Part shown: piece by piece, positions 37,588 to 46,168 of the stretch
Layout: each line of letters begins with the position of its first letter
How positions within the stretch are numbered: the first letter of the stretch is position 1
Assembly: GCF_023740735.1 (NCBI RefSeq)
Contig: NZ_JAMRXH010000006.1
Span: 310,001-374,000, forward strand
Direction of reading: 5' to 3'
Origin: Nocardia sp. CDC159
Lineage (GTDB): Bacteria; Actinomycetota; Actinomycetes; Mycobacteriales; Mycobacteriaceae
DNA: 64,000 nt
The notes under the pieces: generated by a model
What the model was told of the DNA's origin: nothing
Seen by the model: the letters and a program-made list of their open reading frames with translations, nothing else
Database searches by the model: none
Made by a program: the position numbers and the translations under genes

Positions 37588-39027
37588 ATGGGCCACCACC
37601 TTTCCCGCCGGACCGTGCTCACCGCGATGACCGCCACGGCGGCCGCGCTACCCATGGACGGCCTCGCACTGCTTGCCGCCCAGCCGCATTCGATGGTCCC
37701 CCGCGATCTGGAGCTGATCACGGTGAGCGATCGGTCGGTGGCGGTGAGCTGGACGACCGTCGCGACCGATCCGCTCGGCCTGCGGCGGCCGGTCGCGGCG
37801 GATACCGAACTCGCCCTCGGGCCGGCGGATTCGCGCAAACCGCTGCCGGTCGTGCACTTCGACGCCACCCCGACCCCCTACCACTACGTCGAGATCACCG
37901 GCCTGGAACCCGGCCGCCGCTACCGCCTCGAGGCCCGCTCGCGTGGCGTGCGCGCGGTGGCCGGAATGGCGCCGCGCTGGTGGAACGACGAGCAGAAATA
38001 CGAATTCCAAACGCTCACACCACCACCCGGCCGACTGCTGCGCACCATCGCGCTGGCCAACGATCTGCATTTCGGCGAGGAGATCAGCGGCCAGATCGTG
38101 CCCGCACTGCCCACCGGCGTGCGGCAGGAGCGCGGACTGCCCCCGTATCCGGAGGTGATGTTGGACGCGCTGCTGTCCGATGTGCGCCAGCCCGATCGCG
38201 GCGTCGATCACCTGATCCTGGCGGGCGATCTCACCAACGCGGGCACCCCCGGCGAATCGCGCGAGGTGCGACGCCGTCTCGACCGTTGGGGCGGGCTGGG
38301 CCGAGATGTGTTGGTGTGCCGCGGAAATCACGACCGGCCCCGGGTCGGCGCGCAGTGGCGAGCCGGACCGCGACTGCCCGGCACCGCCCACCACGACTGC
38401 TGGGGCGAGCACTTCCTGCCGCGCCAGCGCCTGGTCGAATACGACCTCGACGGCCTGCGCGTGATCGGCCTCGACACCACCGACCTCGACGGCGCGGGCG
38501 GCCGCATCGACCCCGACCAGATGTCGCGGCTGCGCGGCCTTCTGTGCGACGAACCCGGCCGTCCCACACTGGTTTTCGGCCACCACCCCGTCACCCGGCA
38601 ATCGGCCCTGACCAACCTCGGCGGCCCCGGCTTCGTCCTCGACCGCCACGACGCCGCCACCCTGCACCGACTCTACGAACGCGCCCCCGGCGTCTTCCTG
38701 CATCACAGCGGCCACACCCACCGCACCCGCCGTACCCGCCCCGACACCCCCATCCCCGTGGAATTCCTCGAGGTCGCCGCCATCAAGGAATACCCCACCG
38801 GCTACGCCCTGCTCCGCCTCTACGAGGGCGGCTACATGCTCACCTTCCACACCACCCGCACCGCCGCCGCTCGCCGCTGGAGCGCCCGCACCCGAACCCA
38901 ATCGTTCGGCCTCCAAGCCTCTTACAGCCTGGGCTCCCGCACCGACCGCAACCACGTCGTCCACCGCGACCTGTCCGGCATCGCCCGGGCGACCCAGACC
39001 GAACTACGCACCGTCGCCCAGCGCTAG
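37588..39027 (+). CDS. Tat-exported metallophosphoesterase (purple-acid-phosphatase-like layout)
   Basis: A 479-aa protein. A twin-arginine signal LSRRTVLTAMTATAAALPM opens it. A fibronectin-III-like domain follows (about residues 45-130, with YHYVEITGLEPGRRYRLEA). Then comes the calcineurin-like phosphoesterase domain: ANDLHFG, LAGDLTNAG, VCRGNHDRP, VFGHHP and HHSGHTHRT, a full two-metal site. The substrate may be a phosphomonoester or cyclic nucleotide and cannot be told from sequence. It acts outside the cytoplasm after Tat export. Confidence 0.88.
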   Translation: MGHHLSRRTVLTAMTATAAALPMDGLALLAAQPHSMVPRDLELITVSDRSVAVSWTTVATDPLGLRRPVAADTELALGPADSRKPLPVVHFDATPTPYHYVEITGLEPGRRYRLEARSRGVRAVAGMAPRWWNDEQKYEFQTLTPPPGRLLRTIALANDLHFGEEISGQIVPALPTGVRQERGLPPYPEVMLDALLSDVRQPDRGVDHLILAGDLTNAGTPGESREVRRRLDRWGGLGRDVLVCRGNHDRPRVGAQWRAGPRLPGTAHHDCWGEHFLPRQRLVEYDLDGLRVIGLDTTDLDGAGGRIDPDQMSRLRGLLCDEPGRPTLVFGHHPVTRQSALTNLGGPGFVLDRHDAATLHRLYERAPGVFLHHSGHTHRTRRTRPDTPIPVEFLEVAAIKEYPTGYALLRLYEGGYMLTFHTTRTAAARRWSARTRTQSFGLQASYSLGSRTDRNHVVHRDLSGIARATQTELRTVAQR

Positions 39028-39107
39028 CGCCGCCGTTCGAGCCACCCCGCCGCGCTGTGCTGGGAGAGCAGAACGACGAGCACGACCGATACGATGAGCC
39101 CGCCCAC
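39024..39107 (-). CDS. Possible 27-aa single-helix membrane peptide
   Basis: A GTG at 39107 opens GGLIVSVVLVVLLSQHSAAG followed by WLERRR and stop, that is one membrane helix with a positive tail. GAGGG lies 3 nt upstream, which is too close for a good ribosome binding site. It begins 25 bp after the restriction-enzyme-like gene stop on the same strand. It may simply be chance; listed because the composition is membrane-like. Confidence 0.25.
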   Translation of the reverse strand: MGGLIVSVVLVVLLSQHSAAGWLERRR

Positions 39108-39132
39108 CGGCCCTCGTCGAGCCAGGTCGATT

Positions 39133-40239
39133 TCACGCCGAGGGGATCAAACCGTCACCCATCGCGGACGGGCTGCCGCACCACACCGCGCCGTGCCGCC
39201 AAATCGCCCGGATGCCGAGCGACTCGAGCAGGCCGACGAACGCGTCACCTATCGGCTCGTTGAATACGGCGACCAGTTCCACATCGGCATCCCGGGCATA
39301 GAGGAAGTACCGGTACTGCTGGAGCTGACCTATCGTCGCCCGGACGGCTTCGGTGGCGTTGCCGCCGTATACGACCTTGACCTCCACCAGCCAGTGCCGA
39401 CCACCACGGGTCAGCGTCAGATCTCGTGGATGCACATTGGTGGCCGCAGTGAAGCCGCACGCACCGATGGCACTGCCGTAATCCCGCACCAAGGTCTCGT
39501 GGGGGCGCTGCTTCGCCTGAACCTGGGCCCGCACCGCGGCGACATATGCGGCATCGCTCTTGGGCTTGAATTGCGCGAACTCACCCCCGGCTCCGGCCCG
39601 CCCGCTGCGGAGTTCGACCGCACGTTCGTGCATCTGCTCCGGCCGATCGAGAAACGCCTCGACCACCGCACGGTCGAGCACACTCCCATTGCTGCTCTTA
39701 CGGGACGAATCCGGATGACAATGCGCAAGGTTCGTCATCTTCCGGCGCACCGATCCCACGCTTCGGAAATTGCCACCTCGAAGGTGCTCCGGATGGATCG
39801 GCAGCCGCCGCAGTAGCTCGGACAATTCCACTACCCGAGGGTCGTTGACGTCGAGCTCGTGCCAGCCGTTGCTGGCCGTGAGGTCACAGGCGAGGACCAA
39901 CTCGTCCCACACCCATGTCGGCGGCCTTCTCCCATCCTCATCCGCGGAGGTGATGCCGTTCGATACCTCGAAACCGAGTGCTCGCAGCTGCCGCGCCACG
40001 GTGGCATCACCACCGCTGAAATCGCTCGGCCGCAGCGCTTCTCGGCCTGTCAGGAACCCGTGCGCGGCACCTGCAATGGCCTTCGAGTCGTAGCGCTTAC
40101 CGTCGACGACGACGAAGTACGTCTGGGCGCGACCGAATCCGTACTTGGCCAGAAATTCATCGCGCCCAAGCTCATCGAACTCCTGGATCGCCGCCAACAC
40201 TGCCGATCTAGACAAATCGCCAAGGCTCACAGCGCACAC
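39133..40239 (-). CDS. Candidate modification-dependent nuclease: ScoMcrA-like head, sulfur-recognition-like domain, PD-(D/E)XK nuclease
   Basis: About 368 aa from GTG 40239 (GAGG 5 nt upstream; GTG 40230 is the alternative). Residues 9-92 resemble the N-terminal head of ScoMcrA-type type IV restriction enzymes (LGRDEFLAKYGFGRAQTYFV, RYDSKAIAGAAHG, LRPSDFSGGDATVARQL). Residues 107-212 resemble the DNA sulfur-recognition (SBD-like) region of the same group (WDELVLACDLTASNGWHEL, ELSELLRRLPIHP, NFRSVGSVRRKM). Instead of HNH, the C-terminus has a PD-(D/E)XK core: D273 in HPRDLTL, E286-x-K288 in HWLVEVKVV and a QxxxY-like GQLQQYRYF. It is a solitary gene, with no modification genes next to it. Family links are from motif memory. 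Confidence 0.7.
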   Translation of the reverse strand: MCAVSLGDLSRSAVLAAIQEFDELGRDEFLAKYGFGRAQTYFVVVDGKRYDSKAIAGAAHGFLTGREALRPSDFSGGDATVARQLRALGFEVSNGITSADEDGRRPPTWVWDELVLACDLTASNGWHELDVNDPRVVELSELLRRLPIHPEHLRGGNFRSVGSVRRKMTNLAHCHPDSSRKSSNGSVLDRAVVEAFLDRPEQMHERAVELRSGRAGAGGEFAQFKPKSDAAYVAAVRAQVQAKQRPHETLVRDYGSAIGACGFTAATNVHPRDLTLTRGGRHWLVEVKVVYGGNATEAVRATIGQLQQYRYFLYARDADVELVAVFNEPIGDAFVGLLESLGIRAIWRHGAVWCGSPSAMGDGLIPSA

Positions 40240-40504
40240 CTTAACCTCGGGTAATCGGCTCCCTCGGACAGGGACACAACGCCCGTCACGTCGGCGGTAC
40301 GGGATCAGCTGTCCGTCAGCTGCTCGCGAAACTCCCGCCGCCAATGGGGGTCTCGACGCGAACCCACGACCGAGCCCAGGGCTTTCCCGAACCATGGCGC
40401 GGTCCTGCCAGACATACGGGTCGTTGGCGACCGGCGCGTATCAGCCGGCACTCTGCGTGCACGCTGCGCAGCCGCAGACCAAGGGCGGAATCCCCACCGC
40501 CCCC

Positions 40505-41236
40505 TCACGCGAGGATCTGGTCGGTGTCCTCCGTCCCGTCCACCACCGCCGCGGCCAGTTCTGCCAGCCGCCTACCGGTCTTGTGCGCGTACCTACGCAA
40601 TCGCCGATACGCCTCGGCCATGTCGAGGCGGCCGCGTTCGGCCAGCACGCCCTTGGCCTGTTCGATGACGATGCGGGAATGCAGGGCCGCGGGCAGGCGG
40701 GCGGTCATGGCCTCGAGGCGGGGCAGCGCGATCTGGGCGGTGAGGCCGATGCCCGCCAGGTCGGCCAGGACCTGGCCCGCGCGCAGGTCGGCGTTGTCGA
40801 GGGCGGCGGGGGAGGCGGCCAGGATGGTGAGCGCGCCGACGGTGCCGCCGCGGCAGCGCAGGGGGAGGGCGAAGGCCGAGCGGTAGCCGAAATCCAGTGC
40901 GCGCTGGCAGAATTCGGGCCAGCGGTGATTCGTGCTGCGGAGATCGGGCACCGCGGTCGGCCGACCGCTGCGGAAGGTGTGCCGGGTCGGGCCGTCGAGC
41001 GCCTCGACCAGCAACAGCTCCAACAGATCCGGCTCCTCGCTGGTGGAGGCCATCAGCTGCAGATCGCGGCGGTGGTCGGCCAGGAACAGACCGGCGTCCG
41101 CGCCGCCGGTGACCCCGGGGCACGCGTCGACCAGCTGCTGGGACAGGTCCACCACGTCGAAATCGTGTGCGAGCAGGTCGATGGCGGCGACCAGCGCCCC
41201 CAGCAGGGGATGCTCGTCGTCGGGCGCGGGCCCCAT
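40505..41236 (-). CDS. GAF-ANTAR domain protein (2)
   Basis: About 243 aa from ATG 41236, preceded by GGGAGG. The GAF domain spans residues about 20-170 (ADAGLFLADHRRDLQLMAST, AFALPLRCRGGTVGALTIL). The ANTAR domain at the C-terminus has SRIVIEQAKGVLAERGRLDM and AEAYRRLRRYAHKTGRRLAE. It is divergent from GAF-ANTAR protein (3) over 234 bp. It probably senses a small ligand or redox state and acts on RNA antitermination. Confidence 0.9.
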   Translation of the reverse strand: MGPAPDDEHPLLGALVAAIDLLAHDFDVVDLSQQLVDACPGVTGGADAGLFLADHRRDLQLMASTSEEPDLLELLLVEALDGPTRHTFRSGRPTAVPDLRSTNHRWPEFCQRALDFGYRSAFALPLRCRGGTVGALTILAASPAALDNADLRAGQVLADLAGIGLTAQIALPRLEAMTARLPAALHSRIVIEQAKGVLAERGRLDMAEAYRRLRRYAHKTGRRLAELAAAVVDGTEDTDQILA

Positions 41237-41470
41237 GGCGCCTCCCGGGGGCTGGACGGAGCGAGTCACGCGAATTCGGCACTTCATGGTGGCATCCCGG
41301 CGGCATTCCTGTCGAGCGCCGTTGACACCGCAACCGTTTCGAAACATCCAGGGAGGTCTGTTGTTTCGTCAACGGGATCTTCGGCCATACCATCAAATGG
41401 TTCGGCTCAGCGCGGTGCCCGATCGATGCCGCGGACGTTCGCGTCCGCACGGGACGGGGGTGACTCGACG

Positions 41471-42169
41471 ATGGCGGACAACGAGCAGCTGATGTCGGCG
41501 GTGGCGCGGCTGGTTCTGCTTCCCGACGCCTACGGCAGATCGGGGGTTCTGCTCCAACTCATGGGTACCGCCACCGAGGTGCTGGGACTGTCCGGCGCGG
41601 CGGTCACCCTGATCGAGGACGGGCACTGCGAGGTCGCCGGGGCCACCCCCGACGGTTTCCGCGAAGTCGAAGCGGCCCAGCGCGACTGCGAACGCGGCCC
41701 CGGCATGGAGGCGCTGCGCCGCGGCGAATCCGTCGCGGTCGAGGACGTGCGCGAGCACCGCGGCCGCTGGCCGGAATACGCCACCGCCGCCGCGCGCCAC
41801 GGCATTTCGGCCGTGGCCGAGATCCCCATGCAGCTCGGCGACATCCAGGTGGGCGCGCTGGGGCTGTTCGCCCCGCGGCCGCGCCACTGGACCGAGGGCG
41901 AGCTGTCGGTCGGGAGGCTGCTGGCGGGCATGGCAGCGGGCCATTTGCTCACCGCCGACAAACTGCAACGCCAGCAACGCCTCACCGACCAACTCCAGCA
42001 CGCCCTCACCTCCCGCATCGTTGTCGAACAGGCCAAGGGCGTCATCGCGGGCGCACAGCGCATCACCCCCGAGGCGGCCTACGAACTGATCCGCGGCCAT
42101 GCCCGCCGCCGCCGCGTCGGGGTGCACGAGGTGGCCCGGGCGATCGTCGAACTCGGTCTGCGCTTGTGA
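41471..42169 (+). CDS. GAF-ANTAR domain protein (3)
   Basis: A 232-aa protein. The GAF domain covers about residues 25-155 (GAAVTLIEDGHCEVAGATPD, AEIPMQLGDIQVGALGLFAP). The ANTAR domain has SRIVVEQAKGVIAGAQRITP and AYELIRGHARRRRVGVHEVA. It is divergent from GAF-ANTAR protein (2), so both may share regulatory DNA and bind similar RNAs. It lies 122 bp upstream of the ECF sigma factor on the same strand. Confidence 0.9.
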   Translation: MADNEQLMSAVARLVLLPDAYGRSGVLLQLMGTATEVLGLSGAAVTLIEDGHCEVAGATPDGFREVEAAQRDCERGPGMEALRRGESVAVEDVREHRGRWPEYATAAARHGISAVAEIPMQLGDIQVGALGLFAPRPRHWTEGELSVGRLLAGMAAGHLLTADKLQRQQRLTDQLQHALTSRIVVEQAKGVIAGAQRITPEAAYELIRGHARRRRVGVHEVARAIVELGLRL

Positions 42170-42291
42170 CGGACCCGGTAAAATCGCATATCGGATCCTG
42201 AAACCCCTGCCCCCGGACAGGATCTCGTACCGGCATGCGTCCCTGAACTCGACGGCTGGTTCCCGACGTCGTCTCATGTCTGGGGGCTCTC

Positions 42292-42885
42292 GTGGCCGTA
42301 CTCGCACCCGCCCGTCCCGCCCCGTACCGCCGCACCACCTGTTCGGATGCCGAACTGGTGCGCCGCGTCGGCCGCGGAGATCGCGAGGCATTCGCTCAGC
42401 TCTACGACCGCACCCGCGGCCTGGTCTTCCGCCGGGTCCTGGCCGTGGTCCGCGATCGGGGCTATGCCGAGGAAACCTGTCAGGACGTGTACATCCAAGT
42501 CTGGCGCAGCGCGGCCGGTTTCGACGAGCGCCGCGGCTCGGCGACGACCTGGCTGCGCACCCTGGCCCACCGCCAAGCCGTCGATCGGGTGCGCCACGAG
42601 CGGGCCAGCTCCGACCACGACCACGCCTGGGGCGTCAACGACTACCGCCCGCCGATCGATTCGGTGGTCGAGGAGACCCTGCGCCGCCACGACCTGCGCA
42701 GCGTGCGAACCGGTCTGACCGTCCTCACCCCGTTACAACGCGAATCGGTCGTCCTGGCCTACTACCGCGGCCTGACCTACCCGCAGGTCGCCGCCCATCT
42801 CGGGGTGCAGGTCTCGACGGTCAAGTCCCGCATCCGCGCCGCCCTGGCCCGTCTGGAAACCGCCCTCGCCGAACTGGATTCGTGA
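42292..42885 (+). CDS. ECF sigma factor, SigK-like
   Basis: A 197-aa sigma-70 family protein starting at GTG 42292. Region 2 includes FAQLYDRTRGLVFRRVL and ETCQDVYIQVWRSAAGFD and WLRTLAHRQAVDRVRHE. Region 4 is LTPLQRESVVLAYYRGLTYP followed by VAAHLGVQVSTVKSRIRAAL. The sequence is closest in feel to mycobacterial SigK. SigK is usually followed by its membrane anti-sigma factor RskA; no such gene follows here, only 323 bp without a gene. It would therefore be controlled from elsewhere or autonomously. Confidence 0.85.
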   Translation: MAVLAPARPAPYRRTTCSDAELVRRVGRGDREAFAQLYDRTRGLVFRRVLAVVRDRGYAEETCQDVYIQVWRSAAGFDERRGSATTWLRTLAHRQAVDRVRHERASSDHDHAWGVNDYRPPIDSVVEETLRRHDLRSVRTGLTVLTPLQRESVVLAYYRGLTYPQVAAHLGVQVSTVKSRIRAALARLETALAELDS

Positions 42886-43208
42886 CCGAATTGCCCGATT
42901 GGCGAAACATGCCGATATTCTATTTTCATCAGTTCGTAACTGCGAAAACCCCTCCCGGGTGGAATTTTCCGGTGCACAATTTGCAGTGGGCGGATCGTTC
43001 GATCCACACACTCGCGGTACGGCACCGCTGATCGGGTGGGGTTCGGGATGTGCTTGGGCCCCCGGACCTCCCCCTCGAGTCAGCGCCCGCCGCGCCGAAC
43101 CATCCGCCATCCAACGTAATGCGGCCGGGCCTGGAGCCCGGCCGCCGCAATTTCATCGTCGCCCCGGTGAATCGATCGAAAAATTCCCAGAACGCACGCC
43201 GAAAACGG
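42886..43208. other. Gene-free stretch with hairpin after sigma factor
   Basis: No supported gene. The first 130 bp are noticeably AT-richer than the surroundings (for example ATTCTATTTTCATCAG), then GC-rich with a strong hairpin at 43121-43145. Confidence 0.45.
43121..43145. terminator. Hairpin between convergent sigma factor and oxidoreductase genes
   Basis: GCGGCCGGGC and GCCCGGCCGC form a perfect 10-bp stem around the loop CTGGA. Its position between convergent genes suggests a bidirectional terminator; there is no T-run. Confidence 0.55.
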
Positions 43209-44192
43209 TCACGGCGGGTATGCCACCCCAATCCCAGCCCGGATCTCGTCCATGGTGCGCAGCACACCGAGGGTCTCGGCCAAGGGGACCAGCGGGCTCT
43301 CGGTCAGACCCTTGCGCAGGCACTGATGCACCTCCAGCGCCTCGTGCGCCATTCCGCGCCCGATGAGCGGTGTCTCGACGCACTCGACCCGCTCGCCGCC
43401 GCGCCAGATGTGAAATCCGGACGGCGCGAAGAAATCTCGCCCCAGCTCGATGCGGCCCTCGGTGCCCGAGACGGTCGCCGAACAGGGCCCGTCGACGGCG
43501 ATGGAGCTGGTGACCACGGCCACGCCGCCGCCGGGATGGCCGAGGGTGATCGCGCTGGTCTCGTCCACCCCCTCCGGGGTCAGGGTCGCGCGGGCGGTGA
43601 TCGAATCCGGCGCGCCGAAGACCAGCCGGGCGATGGTCAGGGCATAGATGCCGACATCGAGCAGGCTGCCCCCGCCCAACTTCGGATCGCGTACGCGGTG
43701 GCCCGGACCGGCGCCGAAGTCGACGCTGAAATCGGCATGCACCAGCCTGGGCTCACCGATCACACCCGCGGCGAGCGACTCACGCAACGCGAGGATCGCC
43801 GGAACACACCGAGTCCACATCGCTTCCATGAGAAACACACCCGCATCCCGCGCGATGCGGACCAGATCCGCGCCGCGCTCGGCATCGAGCGTCAGCGGCT
43901 TCTCACACAGCACGGCCTTGCCCGCCTCGAGGCACAGCGCGCTCGCGGCATGATGGGCCGGATGCGGTGTCGCCACATACACCACGTCGACATCTGGATC
44001 GCCCGCCAGCCCGCTCCACGCACCGTAGGCCCGCGCGATCCCGTGCTCGGCCGCGAAGGCGTGCGCCGCCTCCTCGGTCCGCGACGCCACCGCGACGACC
44101 TCCGCATCCGGCAGCAGCCGCAGATCCTTGACGAACGCGTGCGCGATGCTCCCGGTCGCGAGAATCCCCCAGCGAATCTTCCGTTCCGTCAC
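43209..44192 (-). CDS. Gfo/Idh/MocA-family NAD(P)-dependent oxidoreductase
   Basis: About 327 aa starting at GTG 44192. The Rossmann fold has IRWGILATGSIAHAFVKDL and the strand VVAVASRTEEAAHAFA. The conserved lysine-proline motif is AVLCEKPLTLDAERG, and the catalytic-domain segment LGGGSLLDVGIYALTIARLV carries the aspartate/tyrosine region. Relatives act on sugars, dihydrodiols or inositols. There is no sugar operon here, so the substrate is unknown. Confidence 0.88.
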   Translation of the reverse strand: MTERKIRWGILATGSIAHAFVKDLRLLPDAEVVAVASRTEEAAHAFAAEHGIARAYGAWSGLAGDPDVDVVYVATPHPAHHAASALCLEAGKAVLCEKPLTLDAERGADLVRIARDAGVFLMEAMWTRCVPAILALRESLAAGVIGEPRLVHADFSVDFGAGPGHRVRDPKLGGGSLLDVGIYALTIARLVFGAPDSITARATLTPEGVDETSAITLGHPGGGVAVVTSSIAVDGPCSATVSGTEGRIELGRDFFAPSGFHIWRGGERVECVETPLIGRGMAHEALEVHQCLRKGLTESPLVPLAETLGVLRTMDEIRAGIGVAYPP

Positions 44193-44367
44193 CGCCCCAC
44201 AGTAATCGGCAGATGGCTGGGATCGGTTGCCGTTCGTCGCCGCTCGCGGAAAGCCGATGATCACATCCCGGGCCGTGCGCAACCCGGCCGGGCATCGGTT
44301 GCCGGGGCCTATTAGGGTTCGGACCGCAGCAGTTGCCGTCATCGAACCAGAACCGTAGAGGAAACGT

Positions 44368-44775
44368 ATGCGCCGCACCGCGATCGCCGTCTCGCTGCTC
44401 GTCGTCGCCGTAGCCGTCGGCGGCTGCGGCGGGTCCGATGGGTCCGACGGGGGACATGGGCAGCATCCCACCACGACGGCCACGATTCCGGCCGCCGCCG
44501 CGGGTGGGCAGACGGCGGCCGGAAAGTGCGAGAGTCAGCAGTGGCCACAGCCGCTGCCCGATTTCCGCGGCAAACGGCTGGCGGACACCGTGGTCGGTCC
44601 GGCGCTGTGCTACGACATCACCGAGGTCGCCGCCCCCGACGGCAGCGACGTCCGGCAGGATCCCAAGGCGCTCACTACCCCGTGGACCATTACCGACCAG
44701 TCGCCCGCGCCGGGCACGCAGGTCACCGGCAGCACCCCGGTCACGCTGAAAGTCGAAGCGGCACAGCGTAACTGA
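44368..44775 (+). CDS. PASTA-like lipoprotein
   Basis: A 135-aa exported lipoprotein: the signal peptide AIAVSLLVVAVAVGGCGGSD has a lipobox with cysteine at about residue 20. A low-complexity Thr/Ala linker follows. The rest reads like one PASTA repeat, with LPDFRGKRLADTVV at the start and ITDQSPAPGTQVTGSTPVTL at the end. Two cysteines (GKCESQ and ALCYDI) could pair. PASTA modules bind muropeptides or act as spacers; the role here is unknown. Confidence 0.8.
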   Translation: MRRTAIAVSLLVVAVAVGGCGGSDGSDGGHGQHPTTTATIPAAAAGGQTAAGKCESQQWPQPLPDFRGKRLADTVVGPALCYDITEVAAPDGSDVRQDPKALTTPWTITDQSPAPGTQVTGSTPVTLKVEAAQRN

Positions 44776-44777
44776 TC

Positions 44778-45767
<990 letters not shown>

Positions 45768-45786
45768 CAGTCCTCCTTCGTAGTGC

Positions 45787-45815
45787 CGAATCCGTGAGCC
45801 GCGCTCACGGATTCG
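45787..45815. repeat. Perfect 13-bp palindrome near the aldo/keto reductase start
   Basis: CGAATCCGTGAGC and GCTCACGGATTCG are separated by CGC. It lies directly downstream of the predicted -10 (minus strand) and 20 bp before the start codon. It could be a terminator of the small gene upstream, a 5'-UTR hairpin or an operator. Confidence 0.6.
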
Positions 45816-45846
45816 ACGCTACGACTTGGAGTGCTCTCCAGGTCAA
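45816..45846 (-). promoter_or_regulatory. MerR-type promoter of the aldo/keto reductase
   Basis: On the minus strand TTGACC (45846-45841) and TAGCGT (45821-45816) are 19 bp apart. The spacer holds the dyad CTGGAGAGCACTCCAAG. A 19-bp spacer with a central dyad is the hallmark of promoters untwisted by MerR-family activators. Confidence 0.6.
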
Positions 45847-45856
45847 GCCGATTGCG

Positions 45857-46015
45857 TCAGGCCTTGCCCGAACCTGCTCGGCGTTCGCTGGGAGCCTGCA
45901 TCACCTGCGCCCACCAGGAGGCGAGTGGACTCGGATCGGGCCAGACGACGGCATCGTCGATGGCTTCGGCCTCCTCACGCGGCGACACGGGAGCGGCCTG
46001 CGGACGGACAATCAT
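45857..46015 (-). CDS. Small hypothetical protein, 52 aa
   Basis: A short frame with a strong ribosome binding site (GGAGGAG about 7 nt before the ATG at 46015) and GC-biased third positions typical of real genes here. The peptide starts MIVRPQAAPVSPREEAEAI, has an acidic middle (DDAVVWPDPSPLASWW) and a basic end. There is no signal peptide or membrane helix. The family is not recognised. It is divergent from the HspR-like regulator across a dyad at 46074-46093, so it may be its target. Confidence 0.5.
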   Translation of the reverse strand: MIVRPQAAPVSPREEAEAIDDAVVWPDPSPLASWWAQVMQAPSERRAGSGKA

Positions 46016-46073
46016 CACGAATCTCCTCCGGAAACTCTTCGCCTCCGGCTCACAAGGGGTGAGCGACTCAGAT

Positions 46074-46093
46074 CTATGTCTTAAGAGGTAGAT
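46074..46093. promoter_or_regulatory. 20-bp dyad between small ORF and HspR-like gene
   Basis: TCTA, the self-complementary core TCTTAAGA (46080-46087) and TAGA form a symmetric site with two mismatched positions. It sits in an AT-rich patch between divergent genes and is a candidate operator. Confidence 0.45.
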
Positions 46094-46138
46094 TTTGTAT
46101 AGCAGATGAACAAGGTGGGCTCAAGGGTCGTGGTCCCT

Positions 46139-46144
46139 ATAATT
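46139..46144 (+). promoter_or_regulatory. Consensus -10 element of the HspR-like gene
   Basis: TATAAT lies 25 bp before the GTG start, giving a leader of about 18 nt that includes the GGAGG. No good -35 is seen 17 bp upstream, as is common in actinobacterial housekeeping promoters. Confidence 0.5.
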
Positions 46145-46168
46145 CCGTTGTCGGATAGGAGGTGAGCC

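Noticed and set aside
40305..40412. Short reverse frame of 35 codons upstream of the restriction-like gene
   Set aside because: There is no ribosome binding site and no conserved pattern could be recognised; left out as unsupported.
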